A stretch of 64,000 nucleotides of DNA from Pseudomonas sp. Bc-h (GTDB taxonomy: Bacteria > Pseudomonadota > Gammaproteobacteria > Pseudomonadales > Pseudomonadaceae), in NCBI RefSeq assembly GCF_002080045.1, contig NZ_MUIN01000014.1:37523-101522 (forward strand), read 5' to 3'. Numbering within the stretch: position 1 is the stretch's first letter; the number at the start of each line of letters is the position of its first letter. The notes beneath the pieces are model-generated. The model was not told the origin of the DNA and did not search any database. It saw only the letters and a program-made list of their open reading frames with translations. Made by a program: the position numbers and the translations under genes. Shown piece by piece: positions 9,551 to 20,430 of the stretch.

Positions 9551-9614
9551 GCTCCTTGTTTATCGAAGCCCAGAACCGGTCGTGTGCCGGTAGGGGCAAT
9601 TCATGAACAAGGAG
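9551..9614 (+). promoter_or_regulatory. 5' leader hairpin predicted to mask the Shine-Dalgarno of giant gene 2
   Basis: CTCCTTG (9552-9558) is complementary to CAAGGAG (9608-9614), the ribosome site of the ATG at 9620. The inner stem is built from different bases than in gene 1: GCCC with GGGC, and ACCGG with CCGGT around the loop TCGTGTG. The same fold with changed inner sequence is what a conserved RNA structure would show. Confidence 0.6.
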
Positions 9615-9619
9615 TTTCC

Positions 9620-12600
9620 ATGTCGACTTCTGCGGTTGCCTATTTCCATTCTCTTTCTCTGAAACATCGCTATCTCGACGAACTTGGCTATGCGTCGCGA
9701 AGCAAGCGTCTTGCAGCTCACGAGTCGTCCTGGCTGCAGACTCTGATTTATCCGCCCGAACCCGGCGATCCCGATCCGGTACGGGTCGATCGTATTACCC
9801 TTGAAGAGGGGGCGATCAGACCCTTCGAACTGGCGGGCGCGTTGTTACTCAGCCACACCCTGACCGATGACGCGACGGTCTACCTGTATTCGCTGACCAA
9901 CGGCTTCGAGGTCTTCGAGAATCGTCATGCGTTATTGGCGCAGTTGCAGAGTCGGTTCGCCGACGGGGGCAACAACGGCGTGTTCGAAGACGAAAAAATC
10001 GATGGCGATCCGTTCCAGGCGCAAATGTTCGAGATCATCGATCAGCAAGTTGACCTAGTGACTCAGTTGACTGCGCAACTCAAGCTGACCCCGACGTTGG
10101 CAGATGTGGCGACTGCGTCGATCACCGCCGAGCTGCGCACGGCCCTTCCCTATATGCCGGTCGACCCTCGGAGCCATTTGCTGCAGATCGTTCCTCAATC
10201 CGACGTCGATGCCTCCTCGATTCTGCTCACTCAGACCCTGGCACAAGCCGCGTTCGACGACGCGTGCAAGTTGCCGAAGGCAACAGGTTTCAGGCGAAGG
10301 TTTCTCGACGCTCAGGGTGCGCAGGTCAAGGCTAGCGATGCTGCATCGTTCACCCAGGCGTTCGACTATGCCGTTGCGGGTTTTCCTGAGCTCTACATCG
10401 ATCTGCTTGGAGCGTTCTGGGACGGCGCATGGAGCGATCGTCGAACGCGTCGTGATCTGGCGGTCGAGACGTTCAATAGTAGCGTCAGGCGCGAGCTCTA
10501 CGGTATGCGCAGTGACGACTCGGTGAGAATGAGCAGGCTCAAGACATTGTTGTCACCGCTGCAACCGACATCCCGCCATGTGCCAGATGACAGTCCCGCG
10601 CGCTGCGCAAGGCTGGAGGTCAAGGTCGGTGACAGCGCTGGCTGTTCGCTGGCGGGAACGTTCGTCATACAACCTGGAATGGGCGACGATCGCTCGTTGC
10701 TGTGGTTTTCACCGTCACATCGATTCGTAGGTTTTGACGATCTGGCGTCATTGACTGCGTACCTGACAACGGCTCAGGGCCGCGAGCAATTGCGGCCTGC
10801 ATTGGCGATCGAGGACCAGCCGCTGCTGCGCAGGCAAGGTCCGCTGCGGGTTGAACTGCGGCACGTGACCACGCCGTTGTGCGCCGATCGTGTCGATTCG
10901 ATCCTGGCGTTGCAGGCGCGAAATCTGAGCTATGTACTGGGGCTCAGCTGTGCCCCGGAAAACAGGATGGCGCTGGTCGACGATGGCCTGGACATTCGTC
11001 TGTTGTTGGATCCGCGACAATTGCAGTTCAGCAGCAGGCGCTGGCATCCAGAGGCGTCCTTCGATTTCGCAGATGCCTGGCTGGCGCCGCCTGTCGCCAC
11101 GCAACCGGGTACGTCTGCGGATGGAAGTGAAGTCGCCAGCCCGGTGACGTCAGACGCCGTCACTGGCAAGACGAGGAAAATGCCCGCGTCATGGAAAGAA
11201 TGGGTCAATGTTCTCGAGTCACGTGCCGAGAGCCTACGCGGGCTGGACAATGTGCTGCTCGACCAGATTGAGCAGGTGCTGCTGGGCTATCTGTGCGTAT
11301 TGGTGGATGGCACGGTATCGGCCAGGAACATCAAGGCGCAGTGGTTAGGACCGGTTCCCGTCGAAGCGACCGGCGCTGCCGTCGATTCCCCCCATGAGAG
11401 CGCGTCGAGGCCAGAGATTTCAAGGGACCTGGTGTCACTGCTGTTCGAAGCCGTCAGTGGTCATGGTCCGAGGATCCTGCCGGACGATGCTCACGTGCTG
11501 ATCGGCGATGAGAGGCCGCGAGGGCGCATCAAGACTGAGCTGATCAATCACATGCTCGCCAAGGCTGTGATGAACTTTGAAGACCGTTATTTTGAAAGAT
11601 TCAGGCAGTCACGCAGTGAACTTCAGCGTCAGGGCAAGCAGTATCTGCGGCCGGATGAGGAGTCGATCAGCTTGAGGGAGGACGCACTACGCCTGGATCT
11701 GTGGCTGGCGCAGCGGCTCAAACGTATCGATCACAATATGAACGCTATGGTCCGGCAAGTGCTGGACCGTCCTGTGCGTTCGCTGCGCACGGCATTGCCG
11801 GGACTCGCTGTCGAGGCCTATTCAGTGGTGGTGTCCTATGACGATGTTTCCCCGATCACCCTGACTGATGCCCTGATGGTGATGCGACCCTTCAATCCGG
11901 ATAGCCGCGTAATGCTTTGGTGCGGCGGATTTGGCTGGCGCAGCTTTGCCTCACTTGAGCATCTGCAGACTTTTCTGAAGTGCCAGTTTCACACCGCTCA
12001 GCAGGAACATTGGCTGGAGCTGATGAGTGAGAATGATCGCCGTATGCTGCGCAAGCACCTGTGCAAAGAGTCCGATAACCAGGTGACGATTCTGCTGGAC
12101 AGAATCGACGGGCATCTGGTCACTGCCTTGCAGCAATCGGTGGTCGACCGCCGCGCACAGGATCTGCGGCAGCTGATCTTGCGCGCTGAACGATACCGAA
12201 TGGATGCCAGGCTGCTGACGCAGGTCGCACACACGACCGAACCCGACACGCAACTGGATACCCTGCTGGATGCGCTATGGGTAAGAATCGATGCCGCTCT
12301 GTTCGAGGCGCGACTCCCTTCATGGGTACACTCGGCGACGATTGCCGATCTCAATCTTTACAACGATATCTGGCGGCGATACTACCTGGCGAGCGAGGAC
12401 GGCAAGGATTATCTGTTCGGCATTGCGTCCCTGGAGGACTATTCACGCCAAGGGCTGTTGAAACGGCTGAGCCAGGATTTCCCCGGACACCAGTTCGACC
12501 CGGACAAGATCATTGTGACGTCCAGGAGTTACACGCCTGCCCCGGTGCCAACCGGCAATACGCCTGGCTTGGTAGCTGCTGGAGCCAGTATTCATCGTGA

Positions 12601-14939
12601 GTCGCTGACTGCGTTTGCCGTCAACCGCTTTATCCAGTATCAGGGGGCGGTGGAGAGTGTCGAACCGCAGGGCCAGCCTCACGCGGCCGCACTACTGACC
12701 GATGACTACTTGAGGGCGCTGGTCAAAAGTCTGGATGTCGGGGCTGGCTACATGACCTTGCTGCGTAAGGCACTGTCGCCCTGATGACCCAAGTTACGCG
12801 TTGCGCAATCGGCTTTTCGTCGAGCAGTTGCCACCCTTGCTGCTCGCAGTGGCGCTGCCGCAAAGAATCAAAGACAAAGACAGGGACAAATACAAGAAAG
12901 ACGAGGAGGGCCCTCTGAGCGCCAAGGCGTTCGAGTTCATTTCCCAAGTGGTCGATATGCCGGACAGCGCCGCCCGGGAACCGATTGATGGCACCCATGT
13001 AATCCTCAGCCCACTGCAACTGGTGGCCGATGCGGGCATGGCACCGGACAGGGTAACGGGGGTGCACCTGATTTGCCCGTCTGATTGCGCAGCGGGACCC
13101 GTGGTGCTCTACGCGATGTATCACCCGGAATTCACGTTCCGTGAATACGAAAATGAGCAAGCGCTGATGGACGGGATCCGCGGCGACGAGTCCTTGCAGC
13201 GAATGCTTTTGCAGCGCCTTGAACCGCAAGCGCGCCGACGCTACGCCTACGGCGGATTCAACGAGCCGCACGTGCCATTTTATACCCAGGGTTTCGCGGT
13301 AACCCGACGCAAGCCGGGGCCGGTCACCGTAGCGCTTGCAGAGGTCACGGGCGATGCGCTGCAGTTTCTGTTCCAGGACACCCTCAGATTGCTGCTCGAC
13401 ATGGGTGTTGACAATACGGTGACCAATGATCAGGTCGATTGGGCAGGGCGCGCTTTTCTGGCGACATTGGGCGTTCAGCAGGCGTTGACTCTGTTGCCGG
13501 GCAAACTGGCAACGCTGATGACCCTATGGCAGAGCGAGTCTCTGTTCAGTGCCTCGGTAGCGTCGGTCTCGCACCATCGCTGGGGGGAGGGACTTTCCGA
13601 GTTCTCCGCAGCGCTGGGGGTCCTGATCACGGCCCGGCAGCAGACCATTGAGGAGCCGGTGTCGGGTGAGCCGGAAGGCGCGGGACCGGGTGACTTCGGA
13701 AATGAAGATGAAGAGCCATCGGCAACTTTTTCCTGGCGCAATACAACCCTGAATGCCGAACAGCGCTCCAGACTACAGCGCCTTGAGGCAAAAGGCGTCG
13801 CCATCGCCGAGATGCACCACGACGGTTTTCTCAACCAATACGTGGATCAGGCTGGCGTACGCTACGCAGTGGTGGAGGGCAAGGTCTACCAGGTCAGCGA
13901 AGATAAAGAGAACGGATTCTGGAGCATTGTCGGTGCGCACGGAGCGCCAGGTCCCAAGCTTGTGGCCGATGAGAAGCAGCGTTGGCGAATGGATCTGTCC
14001 CTGCGATTAAGGGGCGGGGGCCCTGTCGCCAGCAAATACCATGCAGTGCGCGCCGAATACAGTGCAGATGATGTGATGATTATCGAAGCCAGCGGTATGC
14101 CAGCCATTCGGCCGAAGTATCCCGACAAGGCAAGGCGCATAGCTGAGGCTCATCGTCAGGCCGAGCATTACCTTCAAAACTGTCTGGATAACCTCAACGT
14201 CCACCAGCGGGGCAAGGCCCTTGACGCACGGGTGACAGGGATCATTGGAGACTTCTTCGGCACTGCGCGGCCACGTCGAGATTTGCTGGTCAAAACCGAA
14301 CGAACCATACGGACTTTGTACGATGCGATCTCGGATATTTCGCTGAAGCCTTTTACATCTCCCCGTTTCGTCGTTGGCATCAATAAGGCAGCGTATAGCG
14401 ATGTGACGGCGTTCGTGATCAAGGCAGATCCGAAAAAACGCATATTTCTGACGGACCTGTTCTTCAAAGCGCCGAATTATCAGCTCACCCCCAAGGCAGT
14501 TAGCAGCGGATTCGTAGCCCCAAGGCACTTTCGCGCTGCGAACCTGATCCACGAGTTGTCGCATCTGGTCCTCGATACCCATGACATCGCGTATCTGGAG
14601 TCGATGGCGCCGTATCCGGATCTGCTGCGGGCGGATACCCCCTCCAACGCCTCGGTGCAGAGTCACATCCAGCTATTGCATCGTGCGCGGTTGTCCCCTC
14701 ACGGCCCCCGACGTGAGCTTTTTACCCTTACGGAAAACGGCGTGCGAAGAGATATCACCCACGCCGACGAGCGTGGCCTCGAGACGATCTTTCGCATCAC
14801 CCAGACGAGTGACCTGAGAGACGCGCGAGACGAGTTCATGACCGACGTCAAGAAACGCAGCGAGGTCATGCTCAGCAATGCCGACTCTGTTGCCTTGCTC
14901 GCCGTACGCCTGGGACGATACAACTACTCAGTGCCATAA
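9620..14939 (+). pseudogene. Giant aspzincin-type toxin-like gene, copy 2, frameshifted at 12779-12781
   Basis: This is a paralogue of the genes at 4166 and 15109. The first frame runs 1054 codons from the ATG at 9620 to TGA at 12782. The rest of the protein continues in the next frame to 14939. Removing one C from CCC at 12779-12781 rejoins ...LLRKALSP to DDPSYALRNRLF with the same spacing as the intact sisters (15 residues from LLRKA to RLF) and restores about 1772 residues. The distal part keeps the family domain and HELSHLVLDTHDIAY (HExxH from 14550), so all catalytic residues survive. It could be a recent inactivating mutation, a sequencing error, or an expressed two-part protein. The first fragment lacks the protease motif. 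The leader and Shine-Dalgarno look functional. Confidence 0.75.
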
Positions 14940-15010
14940 CCCGAGATCTTTGACGTCGCTGCAGAGCGGCAGCGGCGTCAGTGAATCCGAAATTCAAGTG
15001 TATGTGGGCA

Positions 15011-15024
15011 GCGTTATGTAACGC
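15011..15024 (+). promoter_or_regulatory. Dyad operator-like site of giant gene 3 (perfect GCGTTA-TG-TAACGC)
   Basis: This is the perfect version of the dyad: GCGTTA, two bases, TAACGC. It has the same 26-nt spacing to ACGCTCCTTG as the other two copies, and GTGAATCCGAAATTC lies upstream at 14981-14995. The perfect arms here support reading the element as a palindromic binding site. Confidence 0.6.
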
Positions 15025-15048
15025 AGACGACAGACCGCTTGGCTCTAC

Positions 15049-15104
15049 GCTCCTTGTCAACATTGCCCTGCCTGTCGGGGCCGGGCAGACCATGACCAAG
15101 GAGC
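15049..15104 (+). promoter_or_regulatory. 5' leader hairpin predicted to mask the Shine-Dalgarno of giant gene 3
   Basis: GCTCCTTG (15049-15056) is an exact eight-base complement of CAAGGAGC (15097-15104), the ribosome site of the ATG at 15109. Inside, GCCC-T-GCC pairs with GGC-C-GGGC around a short loop. This is the shortest and most stable-looking of the three leaders. Confidence 0.6.
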
Positions 15105-15108
15105 TCTC

Positions 15109-18100
15109 ATGTCCATTGCAACCCTTTCATACTTTCACAGCGGCCAACTCAGGCAGCGCTATATCAATGAACTCGATGCAGCGCGACAGGAGGGGCGTGT
15201 TCACGCCGATGATGACCTGTGGCTGAAACGCGTCACCCTCTTGTCGAGTGCTGCCGACCCGGATTCTGTAAGGGTTGAGCACCTTACCGGCAATGAGTCC
15301 CTCCAGCCTTCAGAGCTCGCGGCAGCGCTGGCTGTCAGCCGTCCGCTGGTCGAGGGCTCGCGGTCTTACCTGTTCACGCTGGCCAACGGGTTCGAGATGT
15401 TCTCGGATCGGCAGGCACTGACAGCATCAGTTCGGGCAAGGTTTGGCGAGGGAAACGCCACTGTGTCGTTTGAAGAAAAACAGATCGAAGGTGACCCATT
15501 CCAGTCGCAGATGCTGGCGATCATCGACCAGCAGGTTCAGCTCGTGGGGACGCTGACTGACCAACTGAAACGGATCCCGTCGCTGTTCGAGGCCTCCACT
15601 GCTTCCCTCGCGAGGCAGATGCGCAAGACCTTGCCGGAGTATCGGGTGGATCCCGGAACTCATTTGCTGCAGATCGTCGGTGAGGCAAAAGGCGACGTCG
15701 AATCCGCATTGGTGACTCAAACCCTGGCGTCGGCCGCTCTAGACGAATTTTGCAACGTGCAGATCGAGGAGGGCTTCGAGCGGCGTTTTCTGGATAACGA
15801 AGGCAATCCGGTCAGTGCTGACGACGCACGATTGTTTGCGCGGGCACTACGCAAGGCGGCAGAGGGAGTCGCAGGACGCTACGCAGAGTTGCTCGCCGAC
15901 TTCTGGGGTTCCAGCGGGGGCGGTGAATTATCGCGCCGTGACCTCGCCGTCAAGACGCTGCTCAACGGGCTGCGCAGCGATATCTATTGCCACCGTGACA
16001 GTGGCAAATTCGATTCGCAGTGGCTAAAACGGCTACTGACGTTGGTGCAAGCGGATTCGGATGATCTGGCGCAGGGCAGCCGGCCGCGTTGCGAAAGCCT
16101 GAGCATCATGATCGGCGATAGCGACTGGTATCCACTGGCGGCAACGTTCGTGGTGCGAACCGGAGCCGACGACGATCATTCGTTGCTCTGGTTTTCCCCG
16201 AACCACACCCTGACCCTGTTCAAGGATGCCTCCACGCTGAGCGCGCTTTTCGCAACCGAGGCAGGCAAGAATCAGATTCGTCCGCTGCTGGCGCTGGAAG
16301 ATCAGGCCGTGCTGCAGCAAGAAGGGGTGATGCGGGTCAGTCTGAAGCCGATCGACGGACCTCTGTTCGCCAACCGGGTCGACTCCATCATCGAATTGCA
16401 ACAAAGCAATCTTGCCTATGTGATGGGCTTGTCGCCTGTTCCTCGAGAGGCGAGCGCGAGGATCGACGATGCGCTCGACATTCGTCAGCTTCTCGACCCT
16501 CGGCAGCTGCAACTCACGGCTGGACGCTGGCGCCGGGATGCGCCGTTCGAATTTCATGAGGTGTGGCTCAAGTCTCCCGCGGGCGAAGCGGTTCGGTCGG
16601 CGACAGCGAGCGAGGAGGGCCAGCAGGACGACGCGGCTCGTCACGTCCCCTTGAAGATGACGTTGTCCGCTGCCTGGAAGGACCTGGCGCAAGACTTCTA
16701 TTCCAGATTCGACCGTTTGCAAGGGCTGGACAATGCGCTGCTCGATCATGCACAGCAAGCGTTGCAACGATACATCTGTGTATGGCCGGGTGGTGCGGCA
16801 AGAACCAGCGACATCGAGGTGAGTTGGGTCGAGTCTGTTTCGGACGATCTTTTCAGCGTTGAGACCTACGCCGTACCGACGGCTCCGGGGCAGGCGAGGG
16901 TTACGATGAAACTGACCTCATTCCTGCTTGAGGCCCTCAGTGGCCATCGGTCGAGGCACCTGGCAGCAGATGCGCAGATTCTGTACCAGTCCTGGACAGT
17001 CCGGGGAGATATATCCCTCAGCGTTTTCAACCATATGCTGGACAAGGTCGGCAGGTCTTTCACCGATCATTACATCGAACACTTTCGGCAATCGAGGGGC
17101 GGTGTTCAACGGCAGGGCGACAGACAGGTAAAACCGCACGCAGAAGCATTTGAGTTGCGACAGGATGCGATGCGTCTGTTCCTGACTCTGGCGAAAAGGC
17201 ATGCCAGTACTGATGCACCGGCCGTCATGCTGGTTGAGCAGGTGTTGGATCGCCCCGTACGCGCATTGAGGGCGAACTTCGGTTTGTCCATGACTGAAGC
17301 ATCCCTGGTTTCGGTGTTGTGGAACGACAATGCGTCAGCCGTGTTCTGCGACACCCTGGCAGTGACGCAGCCCCACGATCAGAACAGCCCTGTGGTGCTC
17401 TGGAACGGTGAGAGGGGCTGGCGACAGTTTGCGTCCCAGGAGCAGATGAAACAGGTGTTGCTGCGCGAGCTGCAACACACTCACCCCGAGCGCTGGCTCA
17501 AACGGTTGGGGGAGCGAGACAGCAGGTTGCTGCGTGCTCGCCTGCTGGAAGCGTCTGGCAATGAAATACGGATCGAGCTGGAAAGGATCGATGGTCACGC
17601 CATCGAAAGGCTCCAGGAGATTATTTTCGAACGCCGCGAACAGGATCTGCGGCAACTCGCCAGCTTCGCCTCGCGTTGTCGTCTCGAGGCGGGTCTTTTT
17701 CAGCGACTGGCAGGTGAATTCGAAGCTGATCGGCAGCTCTCGGGTGTGATCGGCAGATTGTCCGTGAGGATTTCGAATCGGCTCTTCGAAGAAAAAATGC
17801 CGGCATGGATAAAAACTGCAAGCGTTCCCGACCTGAAGCGTTTTTATCAGATCCTTCGACGTCTCTACCTGGCACATGAAGATGGCAAGAACTTTTTGTT
17901 CGGTCTCCCCACATTAAAGGCCTATGCGCGCGAGCAACTGATGAGAAAACTGGAGGAGGATCACAGCGGTCAGTTGCTTGATCCCGACCAGATACACGTT
18001 CATCTACGCCACGACCTGACGTCACCCCCACCGGGTCCCGGTGCTCTGGGCCTGGGCAGCACGGGGGAGTACTACACTGAGTCATTGACTGACTATGCGA

Positions 18101-20409
18101 TCAATCGGTTTTCGGATAAACCATTCGGGACCCTGGGATTTTCCTCGATAGATTACCCGCAAGTGGCGACCGAATTGACCGAAAACGGTGTTGTGTCCCT
18201 GGTCAGAGGTCTGGATGTGGCAGCGGCTCACGCCTCGATGCTGCGGGAGGCATTTTCACCGCAAGCTGCCAATTATGGGGAGAGAGTCCGACTTTTCAGC
18301 GCCCAATTGCCGCCGAGACTATTGGTGGAAGCCTTGCCGAAACGACTTCAGAACGAGTTGACCGAGCAGGCGTACGACTTTATTTCAGCAATAGTCGAGA
18401 TGCCCGATGCCACTGCCCGCCGTCCGGTAAAGGGTGTTCAGGTGATGCTTAGCCCGTTGCAACTTCGTATCGGCGGTCGACCCGAACTGCATGCGATCCC
18501 AGGGGTTCACCTGATTTGCCCCGCGGTTGAGGAAGGGCCGATTGTTGTGTTGGTGATGTACCACCCCGACCTGATATTTCTCGAGTACTCCAGTCGACGA
18601 GAGCTGCTGAAGGACCTTCGCAACAATCGTGCATTGCAGAAAATGCTCGCGGCACGGCTGGAAACGCATGTTCGTGCGCACAGCATCCCACCGCCGGGCG
18701 ATATTGGCGAGACAGTCGAGGGGCTCATGCATATCTCGCAAGCGTTATTCAATACGCCCAAACCGGTGACCTTTGAGATCAAGGAAGTCAAAGGTAATGC
18801 GCTGTCGTTTCTGCTACAGGACACCGTCGACATTTTGCTGCATGTCGAGGCGTCCAGCGTAACGACTAACGAGCAGGATGATCAGGCAAGCCACGGCTTT
18901 TTGATGTCCCTCTTCCAGCAGCAGTTGCTGGCCCTCGCGCCAGGTCGGCTTGGAGTTTCGGTAGGGGCCTGGCAGGCCCGCTACCAGATCAGTGACGGCG
19001 TGGACGCGACGATCGGGCATAAGTGGGGTGAGGCACTGGCAGACTTCACTGCGGCGCTGGGTCTTCTAACGACCTTTGGGCCGCTGGGAAACGCAAACCA
19101 CTCGCTCAAACAAGAGTCGGTTGAAAAGTCGGGTGGCGACTTGTCTTCGTCTCCTTTGAGTGCGGATTCTGTCCTCCAGGCGTTCTCGCCCCCTCCCTTT
19201 TCCTGGCGCAATGCCTCTCTGAGTCCCGAGCAACGTATGCGTTTGCAAGCACTGGAGGCGCAGGGTGTGGCGTTGAGCGAGATGCGATATGACGACGAGC
19301 TCAAGCTATACATCGGCAACGACAGTTCAAAATACGCGATGGTAGATGGAAAGGTATATCAGGTCCGGGAATCGGGTGATGGCACTCGGATTATCGTCGG
19401 GCCGGGAGGCACCAAAGGCCCGAAACTGAGGTATGACAGTCAAGGGAAATGGGAGCTCGACCTGAGTCTGCGTCTCAAAGGCGGGGTGGGTGCAGACTTG
19501 CTTGCCGCGGAGGAAGTTGAATCTCAAAGCAGGGCCGCGAAACAGCTGATCGTTGAAGTCAGCGGCATGAAAGATATCCGTCTCAGATATCCCGCACATG
19601 CCGAGGAGATCGAGGCGGCGCACCATAATGCCACCCTTTGTTTGAGAAACAGTTTGAGCAACCTTAATGCGCATCAACGCGGGCGCGTTGTGGACCCTGG
19701 CGTCATGGATATCATTGGCAGCTTCTTCGGTACCTCCATTCCTGACCAAGAGCTGCTGAAGGAAATTCGTGTATCGATTGAACGCTTGCTCGACGCTTTG
19801 CTGGATGATTCGCTGAATCCCGCAAATTCGACGCGCTTCATAGTGGCGACGAATCGGCTGGGGAGTGATGCGGTTGCTCTGGTCGATCCGAAGGACCCGT
19901 TGGACCGTATATACCTGACGGAAAAATTTTTTAACCCACGGCCCTATACTCTCAAGCCGCAAGCCGAGGGGTTTGATCAGCACACGCATTTCCGGGCTGC
20001 AACGCTGATCCACGAACTGTCGCACCTTGTGCTGAAAACCGAAGATATGGCTTATGTGGAGAGCGCAGCGCCTTATCCGGATCTGTTGCCGACGACCCCT
20101 GCCTACAAGCTGAGAATCAAGGACGCGCTCATGCGCACGCAGAATGGCGGATTGTCTCACCTGACTCCCAGAGACGAACTGTTCATGGTCCCTGATGAAA
20201 ACGGGCATCCCCGTGATGCTGTGGACGAGGACGAGGTTGGCGTCAGTGAGTTTCTGAAGCTCACCCGAACGACGAGCCTGGCCGAAGCCCGCCGAGTATT
20301 CCTCTCCGACCCGCACCTGCGCAGCAGCGTCATGCTCAAGAATGCCGACTCGCTGACATTGCTGATCATGAAACTGGGACGAAATGACAATGCGCCGCCG
20401 AACCCATGA
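15109..20409 (+). CDS. Giant toxin-like protein with C-terminal aspzincin-type metalloprotease motif (copy 3)
   Basis: This 1766-residue paralogue of the 4166 gene has the same block order: YFHSGQLRQRYINEL at the start, DNALLDHAQQALQRY near 545, MVDGKVYQV near 1408, a Gly-rich LKGGVG patch, and RIYLTEKFF before RAATLIHELSHLVLKTEDMAY. H1635, E1636, H1639 and D1646 match the aspzincin zinc site. The frame is intact. Sequence has drifted widely from copy 1 (block-to-block similarity, not near identity), so this is an old duplication. There is no signal peptide, RTX repeat or transmembrane helix. The gene converges on an acyl-CoA dehydrogenase 21 bp away. The role is probably a proteolytic toxin or effector; target and export route are unknown. 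Confidence 0.75.
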   Translation: MSIATLSYFHSGQLRQRYINELDAARQEGRVHADDDLWLKRVTLLSSAADPDSVRVEHLTGNESLQPSELAAALAVSRPLVEGSRSYLFTLANGFEMFSDRQALTASVRARFGEGNATVSFEEKQIEGDPFQSQMLAIIDQQVQLVGTLTDQLKRIPSLFEASTASLARQMRKTLPEYRVDPGTHLLQIVGEAKGDVESALVTQTLASAALDEFCNVQIEEGFERRFLDNEGNPVSADDARLFARALRKAAEGVAGRYAELLADFWGSSGGGELSRRDLAVKTLLNGLRSDIYCHRDSGKFDSQWLKRLLTLVQADSDDLAQGSRPRCESLSIMIGDSDWYPLAATFVVRTGADDDHSLLWFSPNHTLTLFKDASTLSALFATEAGKNQIRPLLALEDQAVLQQEGVMRVSLKPIDGPLFANRVDSIIELQQSNLAYVMGLSPVPREASARIDDALDIRQLLDPRQLQLTAGRWRRDAPFEFHEVWLKSPAGEAVRSATASEEGQQDDAARHVPLKMTLSAAWKDLAQDFYSRFDRLQGLDNALLDHAQQALQRYICVWPGGAARTSDIEVSWVESVSDDLFSVETYAVPTAPGQARVTMKLTSFLLEALSGHRSRHLAADAQILYQSWTVRGDISLSVFNHMLDKVGRSFTDHYIEHFRQSRGGVQRQGDRQVKPHAEAFELRQDAMRLFLTLAKRHASTDAPAVMLVEQVLDRPVRALRANFGLSMTEASLVSVLWNDNASAVFCDTLAVTQPHDQNSPVVLWNGERGWRQFASQEQMKQVLLRELQHTHPERWLKRLGERDSRLLRARLLEASGNEIRIELERIDGHAIERLQEIIFERREQDLRQLASFASRCRLEAGLFQRLAGEFEADRQLSGVIGRLSVRISNRLFEEKMPAWIKTASVPDLKRFYQILRRLYLAHEDGKNFLFGLPTLKAYAREQLMRKLEEDHSGQLLDPDQIHVHLRHDLTSPPPGPGALGLGSTGEYYTESLTDYAINRFSDKPFGTLGFSSIDYPQVATELTENGVVSLVRGLDVAAAHASMLREAFSPQAANYGERVRLFSAQLPPRLLVEALPKRLQNELTEQAYDFISAIVEMPDATARRPVKGVQVMLSPLQLRIGGRPELHAIPGVHLICPAVEEGPIVVLVMYHPDLIFLEYSSRRELLKDLRNNRALQKMLAARLETHVRAHSIPPPGDIGETVEGLMHISQALFNTPKPVTFEIKEVKGNALSFLLQDTVDILLHVEASSVTTNEQDDQASHGFLMSLFQQQLLALAPGRLGVSVGAWQARYQISDGVDATIGHKWGEALADFTAALGLLTTFGPLGNANHSLKQESVEKSGGDLSSSPLSADSVLQAFSPPPFSWRNASLSPEQRMRLQALEAQGVALSEMRYDDELKLYIGNDSSKYAMVDGKVYQVRESGDGTRIIVGPGGTKGPKLRYDSQGKWELDLSLRLKGGVGADLLAAEEVESQSRAAKQLIVEVSGMKDIRLRYPAHAEEIEAAHHNATLCLRNSLSNLNAHQRGRVVDPGVMDIIGSFFGTSIPDQELLKEIRVSIERLLDALLDDSLNPANSTRFIVATNRLGSDAVALVDPKDPLDRIYLTEKFFNPRPYTLKPQAEGFDQHTHFRAATLIHELSHLVLKTEDMAYVESAAPYPDLLPTTPAYKLRIKDALMRTQNGGLSHLTPRDELFMVPDENGHPRDAVDEDEVGVSEFLKLTRTTSLAEARRVFLSDPHLRSSVMLKNADSLTLLIMKLGRNDNAPPNP

Positions 20410-20430
20410 CGAGCCCGGCGTCGTGGCTTT

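Noticed and set aside
12801..14939. Second half of the middle giant gene as an independent gene starting at TTG 12801
   Set aside because: No ribosome site, and sequence just upstream in this frame aligns with the paralogues, so it is the frameshifted remainder.
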